Shown here: piece after piece, positions 6,965-14,668 of the stretch | Numbering within the stretch: the stretch's first letter is position 1 | Layout: each line of letters begins with the position of its first letter | NCBI GenBank assembly: GCA_964645155.1 | Contig: CAZYBG010000061.1 | Span: forward strand, 1 to 18,963 | Reading direction: 5' to 3' | DNA from: CAZYBG01 sp964645155 | GTDB taxonomy: Bacteria > Pseudomonadota > Alphaproteobacteria > Rhodobacterales > Rhodobacteraceae | DNA: 18,963 nt | The notes under the pieces: model-generated | Databases searched by the model: none | The model's input: the letters and a program-made list of their open reading frames with translations, nothing else | Told to the model about the DNA's origin: nothing | Program-made: the position numbers and the translations under genes

Positions 6965-7183
6965 CTACTTGAAGCGGTAATTGATCCGCCCCTTGGTCAG
7001 GTCGTAGGGCGTCATCTCCACCTGAACCTTGTCGCCGGCCAGAACCCGGATGCGATTCTTTCGCATCTTGCCTGCCGTATGCGCGATGATCTCATGGCCG
7101 TTTTCCAGCTCGACCCTGAACGTCGCGTTCGGCAGGAGTTCCTTCACGACGCCGGGGAATTCGAGCATTTCTTCCTTGGCCAT
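6965..7183 (-). CDS. infA: Translation initiation factor IF-1, 72 aa
   Basis: IF-1 binds the 30S A site during initiation. The sequence from MAKEEMLEFPGVVKELLPNA through GKMRKNRIRVLAGDKVQVEM to DLTKGRINYRFK is a complete S1/OB-fold IF-1 of standard length. The ATG at 7183 is preferred over an in-frame GTG at 7189 because GGAG lies five to six bases upstream of the ATG, and because the family begins MAKE. It is the first gene of the infA-maf-rng-yacG operon. Confidence 0.97.
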   Translation of the reverse strand: MAKEEMLEFPGVVKELLPNATFRVELENGHEIIAHTAGKMRKNRIRVLAGDKVQVEMTPYDLTKGRINYRFK

Positions 7184-7229
7184 GGTCACTCCAGTCCGTG
7201 CTGTCCGCCCAAACCCGCGAACGGCGCCT

Positions 7230-7258
7230 TAGATGCGCCCGGACGCGCCGCTTTTCAA
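7230..7258 (-). promoter_or_regulatory. Candidate promoter for the infA operon
   Basis: On the minus strand TTGAAA (-35, complement of 7253-7258) is followed after 17 bp by CATCTA (-10, complement of 7230-7235). The -35 box is good and the -10 box poor, as is common in high-GC alphaproteobacteria. The start codon lies about 45 bases downstream of the -10 box. Confidence 0.35.
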
Positions 7259-7437
7259 GGAAAATATGGACCTGCGCCACAAGCCCGTGATGCCCCCGCC
7301 CGCGCGGCGGCGGCCGATCTCCGGACCCTGCCGAAAGCGGCGTCGAGACGGCCGATCGGCCGGCGGGCGCCCCGCCCGCAAACCTGTCGGGAAGCGCACC
7401 CGGTCGGGAACAGCCAAGCGCAATGTCGGACGGTGTC

Positions 7438-7470
7438 TGGCGCGTCTCTTTGGCGCGTCTCTGTGGCGCG
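7438..7470 (+). repeat. 13-bp tandem repeat, 2.5 copies
   Basis: TGGCGCGTCTCTT (7438-7450) is followed directly by TGGCGCGTCTCTG (7451-7463) and a partial third copy, TGGCGCG (7464-7470). It is in the non-coding stretch between guaD and infA. Confidence 0.8.
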
Positions 7471-7660
7471 CCCCGTCGACCGGCAGATCGTCGGGCATCA
7501 CGCGCCGGAGCCTCCGCGCTGTCGGGCCCGCGGATCTCGCGGGCGTCGAGGCAGCGATGTCGGCGCTGCCGCCTGGCAGGGCCGAGACGCGGCGGGACAT
7601 CGACGTCGCCCGGGCCGACCGCACATGTGTCGGTCCTGCCGCCCGCGCCCGCGGCCGGGG

Positions 7661-8959
7661 TCAGGCCGACGACCGCCGCGCGCCCGCGATCCAGACGGCG
7701 GCGATCGCGCGGTCGTCGCCCATCATGATCGTGGGAAAGACCATCTCCCAGATGTCGCGGGCGCGGTCGGCGCGCTGGGCGATGGCCGGCGTCGAGGCAA
7801 GGTCGACGGCGATCAGGTCGGCCTCCATGCCGGGCGCGAGCGTGCCGATGCGCTGCCCGGCGCCGAGCAGCCGGGCATTGCCGGCGGTGGCCAGCCACCA
7901 GAGCTGCGCGGGATGCAGCGCCACGCCGCGAAGCTGCGCGATCTCGTAAGCCGCCGCCATCGTGCGCAGCATCGAGAACGACGACCCGCCTCCGGTATCG
8001 GTGGCCAGCCCGATCCGCTGGCCCTCGGCGGCGAGGCCCGCGAGGTCGAAAAGGCCCGAGCCGATGAAGGTGTTCGAGGTCGGGCAGTGCACGAGGCCGG
8101 CGCCGACCTCCCTGATCCGGGCGCGCTCGCGCGGGGTCAGGTGGATCGCGTGCCCGAAAAGCGCGCCGGGGCCGAGAAGCCCCGCCGCCTCGTAGGTGTC
8201 GAGGTAGTCGCGCGCGGTGGGGAACAGCGCATGTACCCAGGCCACCTCGTCGGTCTGCTCGGCCAGGTGGGTCTGCATCAGGCAGTCGGGATGCTCGGCC
8301 CAGAGCGTGCCGAGCGCGGCGAGCTGCGCCGGCGTCGAGGTGGGCGCGAAGCGCGGGGTGACGACGTAGGACAGCCGCCCGCGGCCATGCCAGCGGCCGA
8401 TCAGGGCGCGGCTTTCGTCATAGGCGCGTTCGGCCGTGTCGCGCAGGCCGTCGGGCGCGTTGCGGTCCATGCAGGTCTTGCCGGCCCAGGCCCGCAGGCC
8501 GCGGCGGCCGGCCTCGGCAAAGAACGCATCGACGCTTCCGGGATGCACGGTGGCGTAGCTGACCACGCTCGTCGTCCCGTGCGCCAGCGTGAGGTCGAGA
8601 TAGCGGTGCGCGACCGCGGCCGCGTGGTCGGGGTCGCCGAACCGCATCTCCTCGGGGAAGGTGTAGTCGTTGAGCCAGTCGATCAGCCGCCTGCCCCAGC
8701 TGGCGATGATGCCGGTCTGCGGGTAATGCGCATGCGCGTCGATGAAGCCGGGCGAGATCAGGGCGGCGCCCATGTCCTCGACCTCGGCGTCGGGGTGGGC
8801 GGCACGCAGGTCCGCCGCCGGGCCGACGGCGCGGATCGCGCCGCCCTCGACCAGCACGGCGCCGCGGGCCTCGTGCCGGGCGGCGCCGGTGGGGTTGCCG
8901 GCGAACGGATCGGCGGTGAAGGCGAGCGTCTGGCCGAGGATCAGTCGGGGCCGTGGCAT
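7661..8959 (-). CDS. guaD: Guanine deaminase, 432 aa
   Basis: GuaD hydrolyses guanine to xanthine and ammonia in cytosolic purine salvage and catabolism. It belongs to the metal-dependent amidohydrolase superfamily. Visible signatures are SPGFIDAHAHYPQTG with metal ligands H76 and H78, RFAPTST (about 203-209), QTHLAEQ (H231), LFGHAIHL (H270), HCPTSNTFIGSG (about 291-302) and TDTGGGSSFSMLRT (D321). These are the guanine-deaminase forms of the motifs, distinguishing it from cytosine deaminase and atrazine-type hydrolases. The ATG at 8959 follows CGGAG with a five-base gap. The gene is divergent from mgtE. No other purine catabolism gene lies in the window. Confidence 0.93.
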   Translation of the reverse strand: MPRPRLILGQTLAFTADPFAGNPTGAARHEARGAVLVEGGAIRAVGPAADLRAAHPDAEVEDMGAALISPGFIDAHAHYPQTGIIASWGRRLIDWLNDYTFPEEMRFGDPDHAAAVAHRYLDLTLAHGTTSVVSYATVHPGSVDAFFAEAGRRGLRAWAGKTCMDRNAPDGLRDTAERAYDESRALIGRWHGRGRLSYVVTPRFAPTSTPAQLAALGTLWAEHPDCLMQTHLAEQTDEVAWVHALFPTARDYLDTYEAAGLLGPGALFGHAIHLTPRERARIREVGAGLVHCPTSNTFIGSGLFDLAGLAAEGQRIGLATDTGGGSSFSMLRTMAAAYEIAQLRGVALHPAQLWWLATAGNARLLGAGQRIGTLAPGMEADLIAVDLASTPAIAQRADRARDIWEMVFPTIMMGDDRAIAAVWIAGARRSSA

Positions 8960-8966
8960 GGAAACT

Positions 8967-9022
8967 CCGGGCGGTTCGGCCGGCCACGATAGGGTGGCGC
9001 GGCGGCCGCGTAAACCGCCCGG
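8967..9022. repeat. Perfect 10-bp inverted repeat flanking the guaD promoter
   Basis: CCGGGCGGTT (8967-8976) and AACCGCCCGG (9013-9022) are exact reverse complements, with 36 bp between the arms. One arm overlaps the end of the candidate -35 box, and the other covers the predicted start of the guaD transcript. This could be a looping operator or chance in GC-rich DNA. Confidence 0.55.
8986..9014 (-). promoter_or_regulatory. Candidate promoter for guaD
   Basis: On the minus strand TTTACG (-35, complement of 9009-9014) and TATCGT (-10, complement of 8986-8991) are separated by 17 bp. The predicted transcript start is about 20 bases before the guaD ATG, which carries a good CGGAG ribosome binding site. 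Confidence 0.5.
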
Positions 9023-9083
9023 CGCGGTTGCCCGTGGGTCGGATTGCGCCTAGGTCTCGGGCAGGCGGGGCGGGGGTGGCGCG

Positions 9084-10460
9084 ATGGCCGAGGCGGAGAC
9101 CGACGAGCGCGAGGACGACGCCTACGGGCTCGACCGCGAGACCGTGGCCGCCGTTCTCGAAGCGGTGGAAGCCGGGGATGCCGGGCGCGTCACCGAGCTC
9201 CTCGATCCGCTCCACGCGGCCGATATCGCCGACATCCTCGAACAGATCCCCCCCGACGACCGGCGGGCGCTGATCGACCTCTGGTCGGGCCAGATCGACG
9301 GCGACATCCTGTCGGAACTCGAGGAGACGGTCCGCGAGGAGATCATCGGCCACCTGCCGCGCGAGGTGCTGGCCGAGGCGGTACGCGGCCTCGATTCCGA
9401 CGATGTGGTGGACCTTCTCGAAGACCTCGAGGCGCCGGCGCGGGAGATCATCCTCGACGCGCTCGAGAAGGCCGACCGCGCGGCGGTCGAGCAGTCGCTG
9501 ACCTACCCGGAATACTCCGCCGGCCGCCTCATGCAGCGCGAGACCGTCACCGCGCCCGAGCACTGGACCGTGGGCGAGGCGATCGACTTCCTGCGCGCGG
9601 CCGACTGGCTGCCCGACCAGTTCTACCACGTCATCCTCGTCGACCCCCGGCACCGGCCGACCGGCTACGTGACGCTGGGGCGGATCCTGGCCGCGAAGCG
9701 CTCGGCGAAGCTGGCCGAGGTGACGGAGGACAGCTTCCGCACCATCGGCGTGCTGGAGGAGGAGGGCGACGTCGCCTATGCGTTCAACCAGTATCACCTG
9801 ATCTCGGCGCCGGTGGTGGACGCGGACGGCCGCCTCGTCGGCGTCATCACGATCGACGATGCGATGGCCGTGCTCGACGAGGAGAACGAGGAGGACATCC
9901 TGCTGCTGGCCGGCGTGGGCGACGAGAGCCTCTCGGACCGCGTGCTGGAGACGGCGAAGCTGCGGTTCGTCTGGCTGTTCGTGAACCTGATCACCGCGAT
10001 CATCGCCTCGATGGTGATCGCGGTCTTCGCCGAGGAGATCGACGAGCTGGTGGCGCTGGCCGTGCTGATGCCCATCGTCGCCTCGATGGGCGGCAACGCC
10101 GGCACGCAGACGATGACCGTCGCGGTCCGCGCGCTCGCCACGCGCGACCTGACGGTGCAGAACGCGCTGCGGGTGATCCGGCGCGAGGTCGCGGTCGGCG
10201 TGCTGAACGGCGTCGGGTTCGGCGTGATCCTGGCGATGGTCGCGGCGGTCTGGTTCGGCCTGCCGATGCTGGCGGTGGTGATCGCGCTGGCGATGGTGCT
10301 GACGCTCGCGGCGGCCGCGCTCGGCGGCATCCTCGTGCCGATCGCGCTCGACCGGGCCGGCATCGACCCCGCGCTCGCCTCGGGGCCGTTCGTGACCACG
10401 GTGACCGACGTGGTGGGCTTCTTCGCCTTCCTCGGCCTCGCCTCGGTCGTGCTGCTGTGA
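9084..10460 (+). CDS. mgtE: Magnesium transporter MgtE, 458 aa
   Basis: MgtE is a homodimeric inner-membrane Mg2+ channel gated by cytosolic Mg2+. The acidic N domain of helical repeats covers about residues 15-135 and a CBS pair about 140-260 (ending DGRLVGVITIDDAMAVLDEE). A connecting helix rich in acidic residues precedes five membrane helices from about 294 to the end. The pore signature MPIVASMGGNAGTQTM (329-344) and the TDVVGFF motif (D442, equivalent to the pore aspartate) are intact. The start is the ATG at 9084, with only a weak GGGGGTGG upstream. A weak promoter-like pair, TTGCCC (9028-9033) and TAGGTC (9051-9056), precedes it. No recognisable Mg2+ riboswitch leader is present. The end overlaps fthC (GTGA). 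Confidence 0.95.
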   Translation: MAEAETDEREDDAYGLDRETVAAVLEAVEAGDAGRVTELLDPLHAADIADILEQIPPDDRRALIDLWSGQIDGDILSELEETVREEIIGHLPREVLAEAVRGLDSDDVVDLLEDLEAPAREIILDALEKADRAAVEQSLTYPEYSAGRLMQRETVTAPEHWTVGEAIDFLRAADWLPDQFYHVILVDPRHRPTGYVTLGRILAAKRSAKLAEVTEDSFRTIGVLEEEGDVAYAFNQYHLISAPVVDADGRLVGVITIDDAMAVLDEENEEDILLLAGVGDESLSDRVLETAKLRFVWLFVNLITAIIASMVIAVFAEEIDELVALAVLMPIVASMGGNAGTQTMTVAVRALATRDLTVQNALRVIRREVAVGVLNGVGFGVILAMVAAVWFGLPMLAVVIALAMVLTLAAAALGGILVPIALDRAGIDPALASGPFVTTVTDVVGFFAFLGLASVVLL

Positions 10461-11041
10461 CCGCGGTCGCCGAGGCGAAGGCCGCGCTCCGGCGCGAGGC
10501 GCTGGCGCACCGCGCTGCGGTGGCCGCCGGCGGCGATGCCGCGGCCGGCGCGGCCGGGCTCGCCGCGGTGCTGGCGCCGCATGCCGGCCGGGTGCTGTCG
10601 GGGTACATGCCGATGCGGGGCGAGATCGACCCGCTGCCCGCGATGGCGGCGCATCGCGGGCCGGTCTGCGTGCCGGTGATCGCCGGGCGCGGGCTGCCGC
10701 TCGACTTCCGCGAATGGCGGCCCGGCGCGGCGATGGTCGAAGGGCGGTTCCGCGCGCTGGTTCCCGCCGCGGGCGCCTGGCTCGTCCCCGAGGTGCTGAT
10801 CGTGCCGCTGCTCGCCTTCGACCGGCGGGGCTACCGGCTGGGCTATGGCGGCGGCTTCTACGACCGCACCCTGGAGCGCCTGCGGGCGCGGGGCGCGATC
10901 GTCGCCATCGGGTTCGCCTGGGCCGCGCAGGAGGTCGCCGAGGTCCCGGCCGAGGCCGTCGACCAGCGACTCGACCTTGTCGTCACCGAGCGCGGGCCGA
11001 TCCGGCCCGGCCCCCATGACGGCCTGTTGCCTGCCACGTGA
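10457..11041 (+). CDS. 5-formyltetrahydrofolate cyclo-ligase, 194 aa
   Basis: This ATP- and Mg2+-dependent enzyme (MTHFS, YgfA/FthC family) converts 5-formyl-THF to 5,10-methenyl-THF and so clears this storage or inhibitory folate. The start is a GTG within the mgtE stop (GTGA, 10457-10460). Family marks are the basic N-terminal helix EAKAALRREALAHRAAV, YMPMRGEIDP (E56), the FREW segment and the ATP-binding loop RLGYGGGFYDRTLERL (about 127-142). The length of 194 residues is normal. Coupling to a Mg2+ transporter is notable because the enzyme needs Mg-ATP, but this may be coincidence. Confidence 0.92.
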   Translation: MTAVAEAKAALRREALAHRAAVAAGGDAAAGAAGLAAVLAPHAGRVLSGYMPMRGEIDPLPAMAAHRGPVCVPVIAGRGLPLDFREWRPGAAMVEGRFRALVPAAGAWLVPEVLIVPLLAFDRRGYRLGYGGGFYDRTLERLRARGAIVAIGFAWAAQEVAEVPAEAVDQRLDLVVTERGPIRPGPHDGLLPAT

Positions 11042-11066
11042 CGCTTGCGTCAGCGATGCCGCAAGC
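11039..11066. repeat. Overlapping dyads between fthC and the ymdB-like gene
   Basis: TGACGC and GCGTCA form a palindrome with a 2-bp centre (11039-11052) that includes the fthC stop codon. Overlapping it, GCTTGCG (11043-11049) and CGCAAGC (11060-11066) form a perfect 7-bp hairpin with a 10-nt loop. No T-tract follows, so it may be an RNA processing or attenuating structure rather than a terminator. Confidence 0.5.
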
Positions 11067-11079
11067 CTAGGCAGTGCGG

Positions 11080-11892
11080 ATGAAAATCCTCTTTCTGGGC
11101 GATGTCATGGGACGGGCGGGCCGGAAGGCCGTGGCCGACCGGCTGCCGCAACTCAGGGCAGGCCTCGGGCTCGACTTCGTCGTCGTCAACGGCGAGAACG
11201 CGACCTCGGGCGCCGGCCTTTCGCCCGAGCATGCGCGGGCGCTGCTCGCCGCCGGCGCCGACTGCGTCACGCTCGGCGACCATGCCTTCGACCAGAAGGA
11301 GATGCTGTCCCATATCGACGGCGAGCACCGGATCGTCCGGCCGATCAACTTCTCCAAGGCCTCTCCCGGCCGCGGGCACCGCGCCTTCCAGCTTGCCGAC
11401 GGCCGGCGGGTGCTCGTGGCCCAGGTGCTGGGCCAGGTGTTCATGAAGCGCCCCTTCGACGATCCGTTCTCGGCCATCGAGCCGGTGCTGCAGGCCCATC
11501 CGCTCGGCGGCGCCGTGCACGCGACGATCATCGACATGCACTGCGAGGCGACGAGCGAGAAGATGGCCATGGGCCACTGGTGCGACGGCCGCGCCAGCGC
11601 GGTGATCGGCACCCACACCCACGTGCCCACCGCCGACGCGATGATCTTGCCGGCAGGCACCGGGTATCTGACCGATGCCGGCATGTGCGGCGACTACAAC
11701 TCGGTCATCGGCATGGACAAGGCCGAGCCGATGCGCCGCTTCCTGACCGGCATGCCCAAGGAACGCTTCACGCCGGCCACCGGAGAGGCGACGCTGTCGG
11801 GCCTCTATGTCGAGACCGACGACCGGACCGGGCGCGCCACCCGCGTCGCGATGCTGCGGCAGGGCGGCCTGCTGCCCGAGGCCGCGCCGTGA
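11080..11892 (+). CDS. YmdB-type metallophosphoesterase (TIGR00282 family), 270 aa
   Basis: This is a calcineurin-like dinuclear metal phosphodiesterase. The Bacillus YmdB member hydrolyses 2',3'-cyclic nucleotides and cAMP and affects RNA decay and development. The motifs here are MKILFLGDVMGRAGR (D8), VVNGENATSG (E39, N40), TLGDHAFDQKE (D67, H68), DMHCEATSEK (H154) and IGTHTHVPT (H179, H181). The family usually has Asn in the GNH motif. Asp67 here is a conservative change at a metal-bridging position. The ATG at 11080 is chosen because the protein then begins directly with the beta strand; a GTG two codons upstream is possible. It lies 38 bp after fthC and overlaps the next gene (GTGA). Confidence 0.92.
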   Translation: MKILFLGDVMGRAGRKAVADRLPQLRAGLGLDFVVVNGENATSGAGLSPEHARALLAAGADCVTLGDHAFDQKEMLSHIDGEHRIVRPINFSKASPGRGHRAFQLADGRRVLVAQVLGQVFMKRPFDDPFSAIEPVLQAHPLGGAVHATIIDMHCEATSEKMAMGHWCDGRASAVIGTHTHVPTADAMILPAGTGYLTDAGMCGDYNSVIGMDKAEPMRRFLTGMPKERFTPATGEATLSGLYVETDDRTGRATRVAMLRQGGLLPEAAP

Positions 11893-12812
11893 GCGAGCGG
11901 GCCTGGCTCGTCCTTCTGCTGGTGGTTCTCGGCGCGGCCTGGGGCGGGACCCAGCCGCTGACGAAGATCGCCGTCTCGACCGGCCATGGGCCGATGGGGC
12001 TGATCTTCTGGCAGCTGGTCACCGGCGCCGTCCTGCTGCGGGCCGTTCTCGCCGTGCTGGGCCGGCCGCTGCCGGTCAACCGGCGCGCCGTCGCCTTCTA
12101 CCTGCTGATCGCGGTCATCGGTACGCTGATCCCGAACTCGGCCTCGTACCTCGCCGCGCGCGACCTGCCGGCGGGCGTCCTCGCCATCGCGATCGCGCTG
12201 GTCCCGATGTTCGCGTTCCCGATCGCGCTTGCCCTGCGGACCGACCGGTTCAGCCCCGAGCGCCTCGGCGGCCTCGCGCTCGGCCTCGCCGGCGTGGCGC
12301 TGATCGCGCTGCCGGAGGCGAGCCTGCCCGAGCGCGCGATGCTGGCCGCGCTGCCGCTCGCTCTGGTCGCGCCGTTCCTCTACGCCATCGAGGGCAATGT
12401 CGTCGCGCGCTGGGGCACCGCGGGCTGCGACGCGATCCAGACGCTCTGCGGCGCCTCCGCTGTCGGCGCGGCGATCGCGCTCGGCCTGGCCCTCGCCACC
12501 GGGCAGTTCATCGACCCCCGCGCCGGCTTCGGCGCTGCCGAACAGGCGCTGGTCGCCTCGTCGCTGCTGCACGGGCCGGCCTACGCGGCCTATGTCTGGA
12601 TGATCGGCCGCGCCGGCGCGGTCTTCACCGCGCAGGTCTCCTACCTCGTCACGCTGTTCGGCGTCGGCTGGTCGATCCTGTTTCTGGGCGAGGTCTATTC
12701 CGGCTGGATCTGGCTCGCGCTTGCCGCGATGCTGGGCGGGCTGTTCCTGGTTCAGCCGCGCCCGAAGGGCGCCATTGCGGTGCCCGTCCGTGCCGCTAAA
12801 GATGGTGCCTGA
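11889..12812 (+). CDS. EamA/DMT-family transporter, 307 aa
   Basis: This is a ten-helix inner-membrane drug/metabolite transporter built of two EamA repeats. The first repeat begins WLVLLLVVLGAAWGGTQPLTKIAV and ends with LGLAGVALIALPEA. The second contains APFLYAIEGNVVARW and ends SWS-like VGWSILFLGEVYSGWIWLALAAMLGGLFLV. The start is a GTG within the stop of the phosphoesterase gene (GTGA, 11889-11892), so translation is coupled. The substrate cannot be told from the sequence; amino acid or metabolite export is usual for the family. Confidence 0.9.
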   Translation: MSERAWLVLLLVVLGAAWGGTQPLTKIAVSTGHGPMGLIFWQLVTGAVLLRAVLAVLGRPLPVNRRAVAFYLLIAVIGTLIPNSASYLAARDLPAGVLAIAIALVPMFAFPIALALRTDRFSPERLGGLALGLAGVALIALPEASLPERAMLAALPLALVAPFLYAIEGNVVARWGTAGCDAIQTLCGASAVGAAIALGLALATGQFIDPRAGFGAAEQALVASSLLHGPAYAAYVWMIGRAGAVFTAQVSYLVTLFGVGWSILFLGEVYSGWIWLALAAMLGGLFLVQPRPKGAIAVPVRAAKDGA

Positions 12813-12848
12813 GGGCCGCGGGGGTCCGGGCAGCACAGAACGGACCGC

Positions 12849-14627
12849 ATGATCGAGCTTCCCCTCGGACCGACCGGCACGGCGCTTCTCGCGCTGGGCA
12901 TCGTCATCGTCATGCTCGTGCTCTTCGTGCGCGAGCGTTACCCGGCCGAGGTGACCGCGGTCGCGGGGGCGGCCGCGATGCTGCTCTTCGGGCTTGTCCC
13001 CTACGACGATGCGCGGGCCGTGCTGTCGAACTCCGCGCCGTGGACCATCCTCGCGATGTTCCTCGTTATGGGCGGCCTGGTGCGCACCGGCGCGCTCGAC
13101 TCGCTCACCCGCGCGGCCGAGCGTCAGGTCGACGACCGCCCGGTCGTCACGCTGATGATCCTGTTCCTGTTCGTGTCGGCGGCATCGGCGTTCCTCAACA
13201 ACACCCCGGTCGTGGTGGTGATGATCCCGGTCTTCGTCCAGGTGGCGAAGAAGCTGAACCTGGCGCCCTCCAAGCTGCTGATCCCGCTCAGCTATGCCGC
13301 GATCCTCGGCGGCACCGTCACGCTGATCGGCACTTCGACCAACCTTCTCGTCGACGGCGTCGCCCGCTCGAAGGGGCTCGAGCCGTTCTCGATCTTCGAG
13401 ATCGCGCCGCTCGGCATCGTGCAGGTGCTGATCGGCATGACCTATCTCGCCTTGGTCGGCCGCCACCTGCTGCCCGACAGGCAGTCGATGGGCGTCATGC
13501 TGTCGGACCGCCGCCGGCTAAAGTACTTCACCGAAGTCGCCGTCCCGACAGGGTCGTCGCTGATCGGCCAGGAGGCGACCGAGGTCGAGCTGTTCCGGCG
13601 CGAGGGGGTCCGCCTGATCGACGTGCTGCGCGGCGATGCCTCGCTCCGCCGCGACCTCGGCGGCGTCCGGCTCGAGGCCGGCGACCGCGTCGTCCTGCGG
13701 ACCGAGATGGCCGACCTGCTCGACATCCAGCAGTCGCGCGACCTGCGCATGGTCGACAAGCTCTCCTCGGTCCAGACCGAGACGGTCGAGGTGCTGATCT
13801 CGCCCGGCTGCCGGATGATCGGCCGCTCGCTCGGCGCGATGCGGCTCAGGCGGCGCTACGGCGTCTACCCGCTGGCCGTGCACCGCCGGAACCAGAACAT
13901 CGGCCGCCAGCTTGACGACGTGGTGATCGTGGTCGGCGACACCCTGCTGCTCGAGGGCGCGGCCGAGGACATCGCGCGCCTGGCCGCCGACATGGACCTC
14001 GTCGACATCACGCGCCCGACACTCAAGCCCTACCGGCGCCGCCACGCGCCGATCGCCGTCGGCGCGCTGGTCGGCATCGTCGCCCTTGCCGGGCTGGGTG
14101 TCGCGCCGATCCTGGTCTGCGCCGTCGTCGCCGTCGCGGTGATCTTCCTCACCCGCTGCATCGACGCCGACGAGGCCTTTTCGTTCATCGACGGACGGCT
14201 GCTCGCGCTGATCTTCTCGATGCTCGTGGTCGGCGCTGCGCTCGATCACTCGGGCGCGGCGCGGCTGATCGTGGAGTGGGTCGAGCCCGGCCTCGTGAAC
14301 CTGCCGCCGGTCCTCGTCATCTTCTGCGTCTACGCGATCGCCTCGACGCTGACCGAGGTGGTGTCGAACAACGCGGTCGGCGTCATCTTCACGCCGATCG
14401 CCATTGAACTCGGCCTCGCGCTCGGCATCGATCCGCGGCCGCTTGTCGTCGCGATCATGTTCGCGGCCTCGGCCGCGTTCGCCACGCCGATCGGCTACCA
14501 GACCAACATGCTCGTCTACGGGCCCGGCGGCTACCGCTTCACCGACTATCTGAAGGTCGGCGTGCCGCTCAACATCCTGCTCGGCATCGTAGCGAGCCTC
14601 TTGATCCCCCTGATCTGGCCCGTATGA
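12849..14627 (+). CDS. SLC13-family permease with two RCK C-type domains, 592 aa
   Basis: This is a divalent-anion/Na+ symporter-like protein of the DASS/SAC1 (sulfate or dicarboxylate) group. The first transporter half covers residues 1-205, with the re-entrant loop FLNNTPVVVVMIP (N117-N118-T119) and GTSTNLLVDG (161-170). Two TrkA-C/RCK_C regulatory domains lie at about 215-300 and 305-385. The second half covers about 395-592, with VVSNNAVGVIFTP (506-508 core) and TPIGYQTNMLVYGPGGYRF (546-564). Sodium- and substrate-binding SNT/SNN-type loops are intact in both halves. The RCK pair suggests ligand gating. Sulfate is a reasonable guess from SAC1/SLT relatives, but the substrate is not proven. 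It lies 36 bp after the EamA gene. Confidence 0.92.
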   Translation: MIELPLGPTGTALLALGIVIVMLVLFVRERYPAEVTAVAGAAAMLLFGLVPYDDARAVLSNSAPWTILAMFLVMGGLVRTGALDSLTRAAERQVDDRPVVTLMILFLFVSAASAFLNNTPVVVVMIPVFVQVAKKLNLAPSKLLIPLSYAAILGGTVTLIGTSTNLLVDGVARSKGLEPFSIFEIAPLGIVQVLIGMTYLALVGRHLLPDRQSMGVMLSDRRRLKYFTEVAVPTGSSLIGQEATEVELFRREGVRLIDVLRGDASLRRDLGGVRLEAGDRVVLRTEMADLLDIQQSRDLRMVDKLSSVQTETVEVLISPGCRMIGRSLGAMRLRRRYGVYPLAVHRRNQNIGRQLDDVVIVVGDTLLLEGAAEDIARLAADMDLVDITRPTLKPYRRRHAPIAVGALVGIVALAGLGVAPILVCAVVAVAVIFLTRCIDADEAFSFIDGRLLALIFSMLVVGAALDHSGAARLIVEWVEPGLVNLPPVLVIFCVYAIASTLTEVVSNNAVGVIFTPIAIELGLALGIDPRPLVVAIMFAASAAFATPIGYQTNMLVYGPGGYRFTDYLKVGVPLNILLGIVASLLIPLIWPV

Positions 14628-14668
14628 CTGGTCGGGTCCGGGCGCCCCGCCCGATCTCTGGAGCTTAC

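Larger units (their letters stand above)
7184..7660. other. Gene-free stretch between infA and guaD
   Basis: About 470 bp with no convincing coding region on either strand. Besides the candidate infA promoter it holds a 14-bp palindrome, CGGCCGATCGGCCG (7349-7362), a short tandem repeat (7438-7470), and a perfect 7-bp hairpin, GGCAGCG (7550-7556) with CGCTGCC (7564-7570). None is followed by a T-tract. An imperfect dyad overlaps the guaD stop (about 7628-7670). Confidence 0.5.

Noticed and set aside
7628..7670. Imperfect GTCGG/CCGAC dyad at the guaD stop as a terminator
   Set aside because: The stem has a bulge and no T-tract follows on the minus strand.
7079..8992. Very long plus-strand open frame (637 codons) opposite guaD
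   Set aside because: It lies antisense to guaD and crosses the gene-free region. The product is Arg/Gly/Pro-rich with no domain, as expected from the complement of a GC-rich gene.
8960..9083. Mg2+ or purine riboswitch in the guaD/mgtE intergenic region
   Set aside because: The region is only 124 bp and shows no M-box or purine aptamer core; the dyad present fits a DNA operator at least as well.
9794..11017. Minus-strand open frame of 407 codons opposite mgtE and fthC
   Set aside because: Antisense low-complexity product; both plus-strand genes are clear family members.
11805..13466. Long minus-strand open frame (553 codons) opposite the EamA and SLC13 genes
   Set aside because: The product is rich in Arg, Asp, Glu and Gln without hydrophobic core or motifs, while the plus strand encodes two clear membrane proteins.
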